Source: UBA11222 sp030652895
Lineage (GTDB): Bacteria; Pseudomonadota; Alphaproteobacteria; UBA11222
Reading direction: 5' to 3'
Length of the DNA: 37,585 bases
NCBI GenBank assembly: GCA_038318895.1
Contig: JBBQCS010000024.1
Coordinates: 1 to 37,585 of the forward strand
Under the pieces are notes generated by a model. That model did not search any database. It had not been told where the DNA came from and saw only the letters and a list, made by a program, of their open reading frames with translations. Shown here piece by piece: positions 13,293 to 21,902 of this stretch (the first letter of the stretch is position 1; every line of letters starts with the position of its first letter). A program made the translations under genes and the position numbers.

Positions 13293-14009
13293 TGTCGAGC
13301 CGATTTCCATGTTCAGCACCAGATCGGCCAGATCATCCAGATCGGTGGGATCGCGATTAACGATCACCAGTTTGGCGCCGTTCTGTTTGGCCATCGCGGG
13401 AAACCCCGCCGCCGGAAACACCACCAGTGACGATCCAGCTACCAGCAGCAGATCGCATTCGAGTACAGCCTCCTGGGCGCGGCGCATTTCATGCTGCGGC
13501 ATGGTTTGGCCGAAGGAAATTGTTGCGGTCTTGATCATCCCGCCGCATTGATCGCAGATCGGCAGGGTTTCGTCGCGCTGAAACGCTTCACGGATCGGAT
13601 CGATTTCATAGCGTTGATGACAGTCGAGACAGCGCGCGTAAGAATTATTGCCATGCAGCTCGATCACCTGTTCGTCGGGGACGCCAGAGTCCTGATGCAG
13701 ATTATCGATGTTCTGGGTAATAATATGCGAAACCACACCACGCCGCACCAGTTGCGCTACGGCGAGATGGCCGCGATTGGGTTTGGCACTGCCAAGGACG
13801 CCTTCCATGGCGAATTTGCGCCGCCAGCTTTCGCGCCGCATTTCTTCGGAACGCATAAAGTCATCAAAATATATTGGCTTGTATTTGGTCCACAAACCGC
13901 CCGGACTGCGAAAATCCGGAATGCCGGATTCCGTGCTGATGCCCGCCCCGGTGAATATGACGGCGCGTTTGCTAGTGCTAAGCAAATCCCGCAAATGATC
14001 AATGCTCAT
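13266..14009 (-). CDS. Sir2-family NAD-dependent protein deacylase
   Basis: 247 residues, cytoplasmic. NAD-binding motifs are FTGAGISTESGIPDFRSPGG (GAGIS 21-25, PDFRS 31-35) and TQNID (98-102). The catalytic base is H119 (ELHGN). The zinc cysteines are C127, C130, C152 and C155, so the enzyme looks complete. Sirtuins remove acetyl or other acyl groups from lysines and use NAD+. The start at 14009 has GAGGGAG spaced six bases ahead. The gene follows the phosphoglycerate mutase by 50 bp on the same strand and may be its operon partner. Its last 27 bp lie antisense to the end of the MobA-like fusion. Confidence 0.92.
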   Translation of the reverse strand: MSIDHLRDLLSTSKRAVIFTGAGISTESGIPDFRSPGGLWTKYKPIYFDDFMRSEEMRRESWRRKFAMEGVLGSAKPNRGHLAVAQLVRRGVVSHIITQNIDNLHQDSGVPDEQVIELHGNNSYARCLDCHQRYEIDPIREAFQRDETLPICDQCGGMIKTATISFGQTMPQHEMRRAQEAVLECDLLLVAGSSLVVFPAAGFPAMAKQNGAKLVIVNRDPTDLDDLADLVLNMEIGSTLSAAVGLN

Positions 14010-14059
14010 GGCGCTCCCTCATGCTGATGCGCCAGTTTAACCAGCTTGAGCCGGCACTG

Positions 14060-14776
14060 CTAGAGCGGTATTTTCTCCGCCCGCGCCGCATCCAGATAGC
14101 GGCAGGATTTAACGGACAGATCGCCGTTCAATTCAAACGCCAGCGGATTGCCGGTGGGGATTTCCAGATGCACAATATCTTCGTTACTAATCTTCAGCAG
14201 ATGTTTGCACAGGGCGCGCAGGCTGTTGCCATGAGCGGCGATGATCAGATTTTCACCGGCCAGCAGACGCGGCGCAATCTCGGCCTGCCAGTAGGGCAGC
14301 ACCCGGTCGAGCGTGGTCTTCAGCGATTCGGTTCCAGGTAATTGCGCCGGGGTCAGGCCCTTGTAGCGCGGGTCGAATCGGGGGTGGCGTTCATCATCCT
14401 CACCCAGCGGCGGCGGCGGCGTGTCAAAACTGCGCCGCCAGACATGCAGCTGCGCCTCGCCATGTTTGGCGGCGGTTTCAGCCTTGTTCAGCCCCTGCAG
14501 CGCGCCATAATGGCGTTCGTTCAATTGCCAGGCCTTGATTTCAGGAATCCACACCAGTTGCATCTCTTCCAGAACGATCCACAAGGTCCGGATGGCGCGC
14601 TGTAATACCGAGGTATAGGCGCAATCAAAACTGTAGCCGCCGTCGCGCAGCAGTTGCCCGGCTTTGTGCGCTTCGGCTGTCCCCTGATCGGTTAAGGGCA
14701 CGTCATGCCAGCCGGTAAAGCGGTTTTCCAGATTCCATTGGCTCTGGCCATGGCGGATCATTACAAGGGATGTCAT
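14060..14776 (-). CDS. gpmA: 2,3-bisphosphoglycerate-dependent phosphoglycerate mutase
   Basis: 238 residues from ATG 14776; the frame opens at 14803 but those nine residues precede the normal start. The phosphohistidine motif is VMIRHGQSQWN (R8, H9, G10), followed by NRFTGWHDVPLTDQG, the acid LNERHYGALQG, and the second histidine in IIAAHGNSLRAL. This is the cofactor-dependent GpmA class that interconverts 3- and 2-phosphoglycerate in glycolysis. The length is close to the family's 230-250. The YTSVLQRAIRTLW block is also typical. The 224 bp to the divergent sulfate operon would hold both promoters. Confidence 0.95.
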   Translation of the reverse strand: MTSLVMIRHGQSQWNLENRFTGWHDVPLTDQGTAEAHKAGQLLRDGGYSFDCAYTSVLQRAIRTLWIVLEEMQLVWIPEIKAWQLNERHYGALQGLNKAETAAKHGEAQLHVWRRSFDTPPPPLGEDDERHPRFDPRYKGLTPAQLPGTESLKTTLDRVLPYWQAEIAPRLLAGENLIIAAHGNSLRALCKHLLKISNEDIVHLEIPTGNPLAFELNGDLSVKSCRYLDAARAEKIPL

Positions 14777-15000
14777 GCATTTCTCACTTTCAGGGCCTAT
14801 CACGTTTGCGGGGGTGTTAACCTATTTGCACTTTTCCTTCCAGCATGATTGCAGAAACATTGAAATTATTCCTGAATTTGCTGTAGGTTCCAAAATTCCA
14901 GCTTTCTTGGTGGGTATTAACTCTAACAACACTTTAAAAAAGTAGAATAGCTGGCGCCGCCAAACGTGTATTTTAGATCAGATTGGGAAGGAAAAAATCG

Positions 15001-16002
15001 GTGAATAAATTCATCGTCGGGATTGTTGCGGCCTTAATGGCTTTGTTACCTCTGCCCACGCGGGCGGCGGACGCTATTCAGATACTGAATGTTTCCTATG
15101 ACCCGACCCGTGAATTTTATGAAAAATATAACATCCTGTTCGCCAATTTCTGGCGCGGCAAAACCGGACAGGAAGTTACGGTTCGTCAGTCCCATAGTGG
15201 ATCTGGAAAGCAGGCGCGTTCTGTTATTGAAGGTTTGCGTGCTGATGTGGTGACGCTTGCATTGGCCTACGATGTGGACGCCATTGCGCAGCGGGGCAGA
15301 CGTTTGCTGCCCCTTGACTGGCAGCAGAAACTACCCAATAACAGCGCGCCCTATACCTCCACCATTGTGTTTCTGGTTCGCAAGGGAAACCCCAAACAGA
15401 TCACGGATTGGGATGATCTGGTGCGCGATGGTGTGGCGGTGATTACGCCAAATCCGAAGATCTCCGGCGGCGCGCGCTGGAGCTACATGGCGGCCTGGGG
15501 CTATGCCCTTACAAAATATGGTAACGAGGAAAAGGCGCGGGAATTCGTGACGACGCTTTATAAAAATGTGCCGGTGCTGGATACCGGCGCGCGCGCCTCC
15601 ACCACAACATTTGTGCAGCGCGGCATCGGAGATGTATTGCTGGCGTGGGAGAACGAAGCCTATCTTGCGGAATCCGAGTTTGGAAAGGGAAAGTTCGATA
15701 TTATAATTCCCTCGCTTAGCATGCTGGCGGAGCCAACGGTCGCCGTAGTCGAGAAAAACGCCGTCAAGCACGGTGCCCAGGATGTGGCGCGCGCCTATCT
15801 GGAACACCTCTACTCGAAAGAGGCGCAGGAACTTGTGGTGAGCTTTTACTATCGGCCCAGCGACCCCGAAATTGCCGCAAAATATTCTGAACGGTTTGCC
15901 CGGTTGAAATTATTGCGTATCGATGAATTTGGTGGCTGGAAAGAGGCGCAGAAGAAACATTTCGATGACGATGGCGTCTTTGACCAGATCTATGCGCAAT
16001 AG
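15001..16002 (+). CDS. sbp: Periplasmic sulfate-binding protein
   Basis: 333 residues. I choose GTG 15001, with AAGGA eight bases ahead; an upstream TTG (14983) would overlap that signal. A signal peptide ends near residue 24 (LLPLPTRA-ADA). Family blocks are visible: LNVSYDPTREFYEKYN, QSHSGSGKQARSVIEGL (sulfate-contacting Ser/Gly), DVVTLALAYDVD, LPNNSAPYTSTIVFLVRKGN and NPKISGGARWSYMAAWGYAL. These match Sbp/CysP proteins that capture sulfate or thiosulfate for the ABC importer. First gene of sbp-cysT-cysW-cysA. The AT-rich 14820-14960 region should contain the promoter, but I could not identify a convincing CysB site. Confidence 0.95.
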   Translation: MNKFIVGIVAALMALLPLPTRAADAIQILNVSYDPTREFYEKYNILFANFWRGKTGQEVTVRQSHSGSGKQARSVIEGLRADVVTLALAYDVDAIAQRGRRLLPLDWQQKLPNNSAPYTSTIVFLVRKGNPKQITDWDDLVRDGVAVITPNPKISGGARWSYMAAWGYALTKYGNEEKAREFVTTLYKNVPVLDTGARASTTTFVQRGIGDVLLAWENEAYLAESEFGKGKFDIIIPSLSMLAEPTVAVVEKNAVKHGAQDVARAYLEHLYSKEAQELVVSFYYRPSDPEIAAKYSERFARLKLLRIDEFGGWKEAQKKHFDDDGVFDQIYAQ

Positions 16003-16023
16003 CATTTCTGCATAACAGGTATA

Positions 16024-16863
16024 GTGGCAGCCATGCGCAAATTCAGAGAGCCAAGCGTTTTACCCGGCTTCGGCATTACACTGGGAATCACACTCACTTA
16101 TCTTGCACTGATAGTGCTGATCCCTCTCTCGGGACTGTTCATCACAACGGCCGGGGTCAGTTTTGACGAATTCTGGAAAACTGTTACGTCGGCACGGGTA
16201 ATAAGCGCGTATCGCGTCAGCTTTGGCGCCTCCTTTGCTGCCGCTTTTATCAACGTTTTTTTTGGTCTGATCGTTACCTGGGTGCTGGTGCGTTACAAGT
16301 TTCCCGGCAAGCGGATCATGGATGCGATGGTGGATTTACCATTTGCATTACCGACCGCTGTGGCGGGAATTGCGCTAACCGCGCTCTATGCGCCACAAGG
16401 CTGGATCGGGCGCTATTTCGAACCGCTGGGCGTCAAGATCGCCTTTACACCTTTTGGCATCACCATTGCCCTGGTTTTTGTTGGCTTGCCGTTTGTGGTG
16501 CGCACCGTACAGCCCGTGCTTGAGGATATGAACCGCGAATATGAAGAGGCGGCCGTCTCGCTGGGGGCGACACGCTGGCAAACCTTTTTTTATGTGATAC
16601 TGCCGGAGTTGACGCCCGCCCTGATGACCGGGTTCGCCATGGCCCTGGCGCGCGCGCTGGGAGAATATGGCTCGGTGATTTTCATTGCCGGGAATATGCC
16701 TGGCGTTTCCGAAATCGTTCCACTGATCATCATTACCAAGCTGGAGCAATTCGACTATACCGGCGCCACCTCAATTGCAGTTGTGATGCTGATGGCGTCG
16801 TTCGTCATGCTGTTCGCCATCAACCTGCTTCAGACCTGGAGCCGTAAAAGGCGCGATGAATAG
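16024..16863 (+). CDS. cysT: Sulfate ABC transporter permease CysT (CysU)
   Basis: About 279 residues with six membrane segments. GTG 16024 has AGG four bases ahead; ATG 16033 is an alternative. Diagnostic blocks are VDLPFALPTAVAGIALTALY and the cytoplasmic EAA loop EEAAVSLGATRWQTFFYVIL, followed by ALGEYGSVIFIAGNMP. CysT pairs with CysW to form the sulfate channel in the inner membrane and is driven by CysA. It overlaps cysW by 8 bp, so the two are translationally coupled. Confidence 0.94.
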   Translation: MAAMRKFREPSVLPGFGITLGITLTYLALIVLIPLSGLFITTAGVSFDEFWKTVTSARVISAYRVSFGASFAAAFINVFFGLIVTWVLVRYKFPGKRIMDAMVDLPFALPTAVAGIALTALYAPQGWIGRYFEPLGVKIAFTPFGITIALVFVGLPFVVRTVQPVLEDMNREYEEAAVSLGATRWQTFFYVILPELTPALMTGFAMALARALGEYGSVIFIAGNMPGVSEIVPLIIITKLEQFDYTGATSIAVVMLMASFVMLFAINLLQTWSRKRRDE

Positions 16864-17707
16864 CATGTCAGCGAGACGAAAATCACCTATTGCAGGCCCC
16901 ATCTGGTTCCGGGTCCTCCTCACCGGGACGTCAGTTGTTTTTATCATGGCGTTGATCGGGCTTCCGGTTACGGCTGTCTTTGCGGAGGCGTTCCGGAAAG
17001 GGTGGACAGCCTATACAGATAGTCTGCAGGCGGAATATGCTGTTGCCGCCATCAGGTTGACGCTGCTGGTCGCGGCTATTGCGGTGCCGCTTAATCTTGT
17101 TTTCGGGGTTGTTGCAAGCTGGGCGATTACCAAGTTTGAATTCATCGGCAAGCAATTGCTTGTTACCCTGATAGATCTTCCATTTTCCGTTTCTCCGGTT
17201 ATTTCCGGGCTTATTTACGTGCTGTTGTTTGGCGCCAACAGTGTTTTCGGCGAGTGGCTGATCGACAATGACATACAAATTGTGTTTGCCGTGCCGGGGC
17301 TGATCATCGCTACGTTATTTGTCACGTTTCCGTTTGTGGCGCGCGAATTGATCCCTTTGATGCAGGAACAGGGGACCGAAGAAGAAGAAGCTGCGATATT
17401 ACTGGGCGCCACAGGCTGGCAGCTGTTTTTCCGGGTGACATTGCCGAATATCAAATGGGGTCTGTTGTACGGTGTGCTGTTATGCAATGCCCGTGCGATG
17501 GGCGAATTTGGCGCAGTGTCGGTAGTGTCAGGGCATATCAAGGGTGAAACCAATACCATTCCGCTGCATGTGGAAATTCTCTATAATGAGTATAACTTTG
17601 TCGCGGCCTTTGCCGTGGCTTCCATTCTGACACTTCTTGCGCTGATTACCTTGCTGCTGAAAACCCTGCTTGAAAGCAGATCCAGCAGCCCCACCAACAG
17701 GCATTAG
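16856..17707 (+). CDS. cysW: Sulfate ABC transporter permease CysW
   Basis: 283 residues, homologous to CysT but with its own signature: IDLPFSVSPVISGLIYVLLF, then an EAA loop EEEAAILLGATGWQLFFRVT, then RAMGEFGAVSVVSGHI and the conserved NTIPLHVEILYNEYNF. Six membrane helices are apparent. It forms the second half of the sulfate permease. The start lies within the end of cysT, and 17 bp separate its stop from cysA. A Thr/Ser-rich C-terminal tail (ESRSSSPTNRH) is short and not unusual. Confidence 0.94.
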   Translation: MNSMSARRKSPIAGPIWFRVLLTGTSVVFIMALIGLPVTAVFAEAFRKGWTAYTDSLQAEYAVAAIRLTLLVAAIAVPLNLVFGVVASWAITKFEFIGKQLLVTLIDLPFSVSPVISGLIYVLLFGANSVFGEWLIDNDIQIVFAVPGLIIATLFVTFPFVARELIPLMQEQGTEEEEAAILLGATGWQLFFRVTLPNIKWGLLYGVLLCNARAMGEFGAVSVVSGHIKGETNTIPLHVEILYNEYNFVAAFAVASILTLLALITLLLKTLLESRSSSPTNRH

Positions 17708-17724
17708 AACAGGCGCGTAAACAT

Positions 17725-18924
17725 ATGGGCATTCAGGTCAACGATATCTCCAAGCGCTTCAACAATGATTTTGTCGCGCTCAATAATGTCAGTCTCGATA
17801 TCCAATCGGGAGAACTGATCGCGCTGCTTGGTCCCTCTGGTTCGGGCAAGACAACGTTATTGCGCATCATTGCCGGTCTGGAATTTGCCGATTCCGGTTC
17901 GGTGCTTCTGGACGGGCAGCAACAGCAGACCAGAAATGCCAAAGAGCGTAATGTAGGCTTTGTGTTTCAACACTATGCGCTGTTCAAACATATGACGGTA
18001 TTCCAGAATGTGGCATTTGGGTTAAGTGTGCGCCCCAAAGTGAACCGCCCCTCGGACGCAGAAATTCATCGCAGGGTGATGGAACTGCTGGAGCTTATCC
18101 ACCTTGAAGCATTCCATGACCGGTATCCGAGCCAGCTCTCAGGCGGGCAGCGCCAGCGGGTAGCCCTGGCGCGCGCGTTAGCGGTGGAACCTAAAGTCCT
18201 GTTACTGGATGAGCCGTTCGGCGCGTTGGACGCCAAGGTACGCAAGGAACTGCGCCGTTGGATGCGCCGGCTGCATGACAATATTCATATTACCAGCATT
18301 TTTGTGACCCATGATCAGGAAGAAGCCATGGAGGTGGCGGATCGGGTAGTGGTGATGAGCAATGGCCGCATCGAACAAGTGGGAACGCCCGAGGAGGTTT
18401 ATCATCATCCCGTCAACGGATTTGTATATGACTTTCTTGGAAATTATAACGAGTTCGATGGCTGGAAAGATGAAGACGGCACCGTCCATCTTGCGGAAAC
18501 CGATATTGTGGAAGTACCCGCGGATACGGTACTGGAAACCAGCAAGCCGATGGGGTGGCTGGGGCGTTATCCGGAAATCAGTCATGTCGTAAACAGGGTG
18601 GTGCCGGGTCTGCTGCCGGAAAAAACCGCCCCAACTCTAGTCAAAAAGAAAAAAACCATTCGCCGGCCAAAAAATGCGGTAGCGGTCAAATTGTTCACGC
18701 GGCCGCACGAAATCTTTGTCAGCAAGGAGCTGGATGGGGACGAATATGTCACGGCGCTGGTGACCCATGTCAATCCGGCCAGCGCGCTGGTGAAGCTGGA
18801 GCTGCAACGCCCCACTGGCGCCATTTTGCAGGCGGAAGTCCCAAAAACCGTCGTCGATGAACTGAACATCAAAAGGGGCGATACACTGTACGTCCGCCCC
18901 AAGGCGACGCGGGTGTTTGAATAA
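17725..18924 (+). CDS. cysA: Sulfate ABC transporter ATP-binding protein CysA
   Basis: 399 residues. Walker A is GPSGSGKT (36-43), the Q-loop is FVFQHYALFKHMTVFQNVAF, the signature is LSGGQRQRVALARAL, Walker B is VLLLDEPFGALDAK, and the H-loop is FVTHDQEEAMEVAD. The C-terminal TOBE-like part contains KLFTRPHEIFV and the final YVRPKATRVF, as in CysA. The linker between the ATPase and TOBE parts (about 235-330) is longer than usual and carries a Lys-rich stretch (VKKKKTIRRPKNA), so the protein is about 40-50 residues above the common length. It energises CysTW for sulfate/thiosulfate import. No terminator is evident in the 56 bp before the next gene. Confidence 0.94.
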   Translation: MGIQVNDISKRFNNDFVALNNVSLDIQSGELIALLGPSGSGKTTLLRIIAGLEFADSGSVLLDGQQQQTRNAKERNVGFVFQHYALFKHMTVFQNVAFGLSVRPKVNRPSDAEIHRRVMELLELIHLEAFHDRYPSQLSGGQRQRVALARALAVEPKVLLLDEPFGALDAKVRKELRRWMRRLHDNIHITSIFVTHDQEEAMEVADRVVVMSNGRIEQVGTPEEVYHHPVNGFVYDFLGNYNEFDGWKDEDGTVHLAETDIVEVPADTVLETSKPMGWLGRYPEISHVVNRVVPGLLPEKTAPTLVKKKKTIRRPKNAVAVKLFTRPHEIFVSKELDGDEYVTALVTHVNPASALVKLELQRPTGAILQAEVPKTVVDELNIKRGDTLYVRPKATRVFE

Positions 18925-18980
18925 CTAAAAAGGCCTGCTAGAATCTGACTAACACATCATAAAAAAACAGGGAGGCCGGA

Positions 18981-19781
18981 ATGGCTAAGTTCGGGAACTA
19001 CACGCTGATCGAAGTGGATCTGGCGGATGATCATGTCGCCACCGTCGAAATGCAGAATGGTGAGCTGAATTTCTTTGATCTGGAAATGCTGACGTCGCTC
19101 GCCAATTGTTTCGACGATCTGGACAAGGAGCCCAAATGCCGGTCCATCGTTTTGGCATCCGCTGGCCGGGCGTTTTGCGCCGGGGCGAATTTCGCGAGCG
19201 GAGCGCGCGCTGAAGGTCTGGCCACCAAGACAGCGAGCCCCAGCGGCAGTCCGCTTTACGATCAGGCAGTGCGGCTGTTCACCAACAAAAAACCAATTGT
19301 CGGCGCGGTGAACGGTGCAGCCATTGGCGGCGGGCTCGGCCTTTGCCTGGTGCCGGATTTTCGTGTGGCGTGTCCCGAGGCGCGATTTGCCGCAAACTTC
19401 ACCCAATTGGGCTTTCATCCGGGTTTTGGCCTGACCCATACGCTGGTCGCGCTGGTAGGTCAGCAGAAGGCCTGGCACATGATGTTCACGGGCCGCCGGG
19501 TGAAGGCCGATGAAGCGCTGGAAATGGGCATGATTGACCGGCTGGTTCCCGCCGCCCAGGTGCGCCATGCTGCGCGTGAAATGGCGTTGGAACTGGCCTC
19601 GGCGGCGCCGCTTGGCGTGATGGCGGTGCGCGAAACTGTGCGTATCGGGCTGGCCGACCGGGTGCGCGCCGCAACAGCGCGCGAATTGCAGGAGCAGAAC
19701 AAGCTGCAGGGCACCGAAGACATGAAAGAAGGCATCAGGGCCACAGCGGAACGCCGCCCGGCGAAGTTCGTGGGACGGTAG
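18981..19781 (+). CDS. Crotonase-fold (enoyl-CoA hydratase/isomerase family) protein, atypical active site
   Basis: 266 residues, soluble. Both oxyanion-hole blocks are present: GRAFCAGANF (63-71) and NGAAIGGGLGL (111-121). The two acids used by classical enoyl-CoA hydratase are not: the position of E144 (GGGCEL in the family) is G120 here, and the position of E164 (PEI in the family) falls at F140 in FAANFTQLG. It therefore keeps acyl-CoA binding but is unlikely to hydrate by the usual mechanism; it may be an isomerase, hydrolase or other crotonase. GGGAGG precedes the ATG. It follows cysA by 56 bp but has no obvious link to sulfate uptake. Confidence 0.88.
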   Translation: MAKFGNYTLIEVDLADDHVATVEMQNGELNFFDLEMLTSLANCFDDLDKEPKCRSIVLASAGRAFCAGANFASGARAEGLATKTASPSGSPLYDQAVRLFTNKKPIVGAVNGAAIGGGLGLCLVPDFRVACPEARFAANFTQLGFHPGFGLTHTLVALVGQQKAWHMMFTGRRVKADEALEMGMIDRLVPAAQVRHAAREMALELASAAPLGVMAVRETVRIGLADRVRAATARELQEQNKLQGTEDMKEGIRATAERRPAKFVGR

Positions 19782-19917
19782 TTCAATTTCGGGGTGTGGC
19801 TGTCGTTGCCAAATCAATCAGGGGACCTGGCGCATCAACCAGACCAGCCGATACATAAGAGCCGGTTATTCCAATTATCCAGTGTCGTGGCGCACCAGTT
19901 ATGATTGGCCGGTTGCG

Positions 19918-20007
19918 CTAGGCATTTGGCCTTGAAAAGTTCCTTGCGGCGCCAGGTAAAAACGCTCTTACGCATATGCGAAGCAGGTGTAGCAGCGGCT
20001 TGATCAT
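19918..20007 (-). CDS. Possible 29-residue peptide
   Basis: ATG 20007 has a good AAAGGAG six bases ahead and opens a 29-residue frame (MIKPLLHLLRICVRAFLPGA, then a short polar tail). A second frame that starts inside it reads MRKSVFTWRRKELFKAK for 46 residues without a ribosome-binding site. The pair could be one small gene split by an indel. Apart from this and the possible IS end, I see nothing between 19782 and 20382. Confidence 0.25.
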   Translation of the reverse strand: MIKPLLHLLRICVRAFLPGAARNFSRPNA

Positions 20008-20084
20008 ATTACGCTCCTTTAAAGACGGCGAGTATGATCGGCTAATTGCGCGGCCTTCTAACAGGACGGGTCAGGTTGTCCGGC

Positions 20085-20098
20085 AGGCTGTTGAAAAA
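20085..20098. mobile_element. Possible insertion-sequence terminal repeat remnant
   Basis: AGGCTGTTGAAAAA resembles the terminal inverted repeat of IS1182-type elements as I remember it. The following 100 bp (to about 20190) has no complete transposase frame, and no matching opposite end was found nearby. If real, it is a solo end or decayed copy. Confidence 0.25.
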
Positions 20099-20382
20099 CG
20101 CTCCACAAAGTGGCTGTTCTCTGCTGCTCAGACGGGGCAATGTGCGGACGATTTTGCGATGTTACAGCCGCAACAGAGGGGCATCTCTTGATTCCTCAAA
20201 ATAAAGAAAATCGTAGATACAGAGCCGGCGCGAAATGTTTTTAGGGTGATATAGGTTCATTATCCAAAAATATGATATTTATCCTAATTTTATTGACGAT
20301 ATACCTATCCCCTCCTATATTATTCCTTCGCGCCGCTTTTTCTCGCAAAGCGCGTGTAAATTTTTATATTCCCGTAATAGGG

Positions 20383-20913
20383 ATGATGAATAACATGGGC
20401 TTGTCATTTAAATCTGAAAAACGCTCCGCCGGGTTCGTGGCTGTCTTCCGGTATATGGCGTATTTGATGTTTACTCCGCTTTTTACCATCCAGGTAGCCT
20501 TCGCAACGCCTGCAAATAAACGATTGCAGGGACCGGTGTTCGCCATTGTCGAGCGAGTGATAGATGGCGACACGATAGCAGTGCGCGCACGAATATGGCT
20601 GCACCAGGAGCTGCGGGTGAACGTGCGGATTGCGCGGATTGATACGCCGGAACTGGCCGCGCGTTGCGCCCGTGAACGTGAGTTGGCCGGACGGGCACGC
20701 GATTTTGTCCAAAAAATTATTTTTGCAGATGGTTTATCGGAACCCTCAGTATGGCTGAGTGATATTGGCCAGGATAAATATGGTGGCCGCGTGCTGGCGC
20801 GTGTCACCGGCAGCAGCGGCGGCGATATCGCGCAAGCGCTGATACAAGCAGGACTCGCGAACGTATATGACGGTAAAAAGCGTGCGGATTGGTGCCGCAA
20901 TTTCAAGCTCTAG
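20383..20913 (+). CDS. Thermonuclease (SNase)-family secreted or anchored nuclease
   Basis: About 176 residues from ATG 20383; the frame is open to 20272 and the exact start is unresolved (ATGs at 20383, 20386 and 20395 follow AGGG). A hydrophobic segment (YMAYLMFTPLFTIQVAFATP) acts as a signal or anchor. The SNase core follows: VFAIVERVIDGDTIAVRARI, VRIARIDTPELAARCARERE (the Arg and the region of the catalytic Glu) and DKYGGRVLARVTG (second Arg), then IAQALIQAGLANVYDG. Such proteins cleave DNA or RNA with Ca2+ and are usually exported. The end WCRNF fits family members of this small class. It stands alone, convergent with mucR. Confidence 0.85.
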   Translation: MMNNMGLSFKSEKRSAGFVAVFRYMAYLMFTPLFTIQVAFATPANKRLQGPVFAIVERVIDGDTIAVRARIWLHQELRVNVRIARIDTPELAARCARERELAGRARDFVQKIIFADGLSEPSVWLSDIGQDKYGGRVLARVTGSSGGDIAQALIQAGLANVYDGKKRADWCRNFKL

Positions 20914-21015
20914 ACAGTTTTTGTTCCGACTAGATCATTCCAAACCCGGGCCCTCGCCCCTGCCCCAACTGCCAGACAGCGGCCTTCTGGTCAATAAACA
21001 GCCTGGGGTGGCGTG

Positions 21016-21429
21016 TTAGCCTGCTTTTCGGCGTTTGCTTTTCTGGCCAAGCCCCATCTGTTTCGCCAGTGCCGAGCGGGCCAGGGCATAATTGGGCGCA
21101 ACCATCGGATAATCTTTGGGAAGCCCCCATTTGGTGCGGTATTCATCCGGGCTCATATCATAGTGAGCGCGTAAATGGCGTTTCAGCGACTTGAACTTCT
21201 TCCCGTCCTCAAGGCAAACGATATAATCGGAGGATACGGAACGTTTAACCGCAATTGCCGGCTTCAACATCTCATTATCACCGATCGTCACCCCTTGTGA
21301 TACATCGGCAAGCGAAACATAAACTTGCTGAATCAAGCTGGGCAGTTCCGCAGCAGTTATTTCATTATTGCCAACATAGGCGGAGACAATCTCGGCCGTC
21401 ATGTCAATAAGCGCGTTCTTGTTGTCCAT
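21016..21429 (-). CDS. MucR/Ros-family zinc-finger transcriptional regulator
   Basis: 137 residues. An N-terminal oligomerisation region (about 5-60) begins with DMTAEIVSAYVGNNEI, typical of MucR. The DNA-binding part is VCLEDGKKFKSLKRHLRAHY with C72, D75, H85 and H89 as the zinc ligands, followed by MSPDEYRTKWGLPKDYPMVA. MucR proteins are H-NS-like silencers in alphaproteobacteria that bind AT-rich DNA and often repress exopolysaccharide, motility and cell-cycle genes as well as themselves. The upstream 21430-21590 region is strongly AT-rich, with T-A steps suitable for such autoregulation. The basic tail (KSKRRKAG) is also family-like. Confidence 0.93.
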   Translation of the reverse strand: MDNKNALIDMTAEIVSAYVGNNEITAAELPSLIQQVYVSLADVSQGVTIGDNEMLKPAIAVKRSVSSDYIVCLEDGKKFKSLKRHLRAHYDMSPDEYRTKWGLPKDYPMVAPNYALARSALAKQMGLGQKSKRRKAG

Positions 21430-21587
21430 GATTACTATCTTCCACTGAATATGAGTTTCTTATTATAAGTTTAGAAAATAGTAAAATCAATATTAAGGCA
21501 CCCAAAATCCGGCTAAACAACGTTTTATTTGATTTATTAAATATTGTCTAATTTGTGCAAAGAAGAATGTATCCCAATGGTATGTTT

Positions 21588-21728
21588 CTAAAATATAGAA
21601 CGGATGAAGCGCCGTACGGGAAAATACAGGATGACCAACGAGCCCCATGCGAGATATGGGTCGCCATACGGCAGAGGATGAAACAGCATCATCCAGTTTC
21701 GCCATAAGTCGATAATGAAATGTAGCAT
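21588..21728 (-). CDS. Possible small membrane protein, 46 residues
   Basis: From ATG 21728 the frame encodes MLHFIIDLWRNWMMLFHPLP, then YGDPYLAWGSLVILYFPVRR and a short end. That suggests one or two membrane-embedded stretches rich in Trp, Phe and Leu, with a basic tail. AGGT is nine bases before the start. I do not recognise a family. A longer frame in another phase (21493-21705) looks random. Apart from this the AT-rich interval 21430-21902 holds only likely promoters for mucR and the cyclase gene. Confidence 0.35.
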   Translation of the reverse strand: MLHFIIDLWRNWMMLFHPLPYGDPYLAWGSLVILYFPVRRFIRSIF

Positions 21729-21902
21729 CTTGCGGGACCTGTGGACGTTCACGCTCACATTTGGATATTGGCTTCGCGCGCCTTTATTCAATGCAAATCT
21801 GACGATAATGTTATGATAGTCACGCTTAGTTAATACTTAACTTACCTCACACAATATTAGTGTGCATTGTACGATCACGGTTTAAGGGCGGTCACCAAAT
21901 TT

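Noticed and set aside
14820..14960. CysB-type activator site before sbp
   Set aside because: The region is AT-rich with scattered ATTCC-like words, but no arrangement convincing enough to report.
18957..19817. A 286-codon minus-strand frame over the crotonase gene
   Set aside because: The plus-strand protein has clear family motifs and a strong ribosome-binding site. The antisense product is of biased composition.
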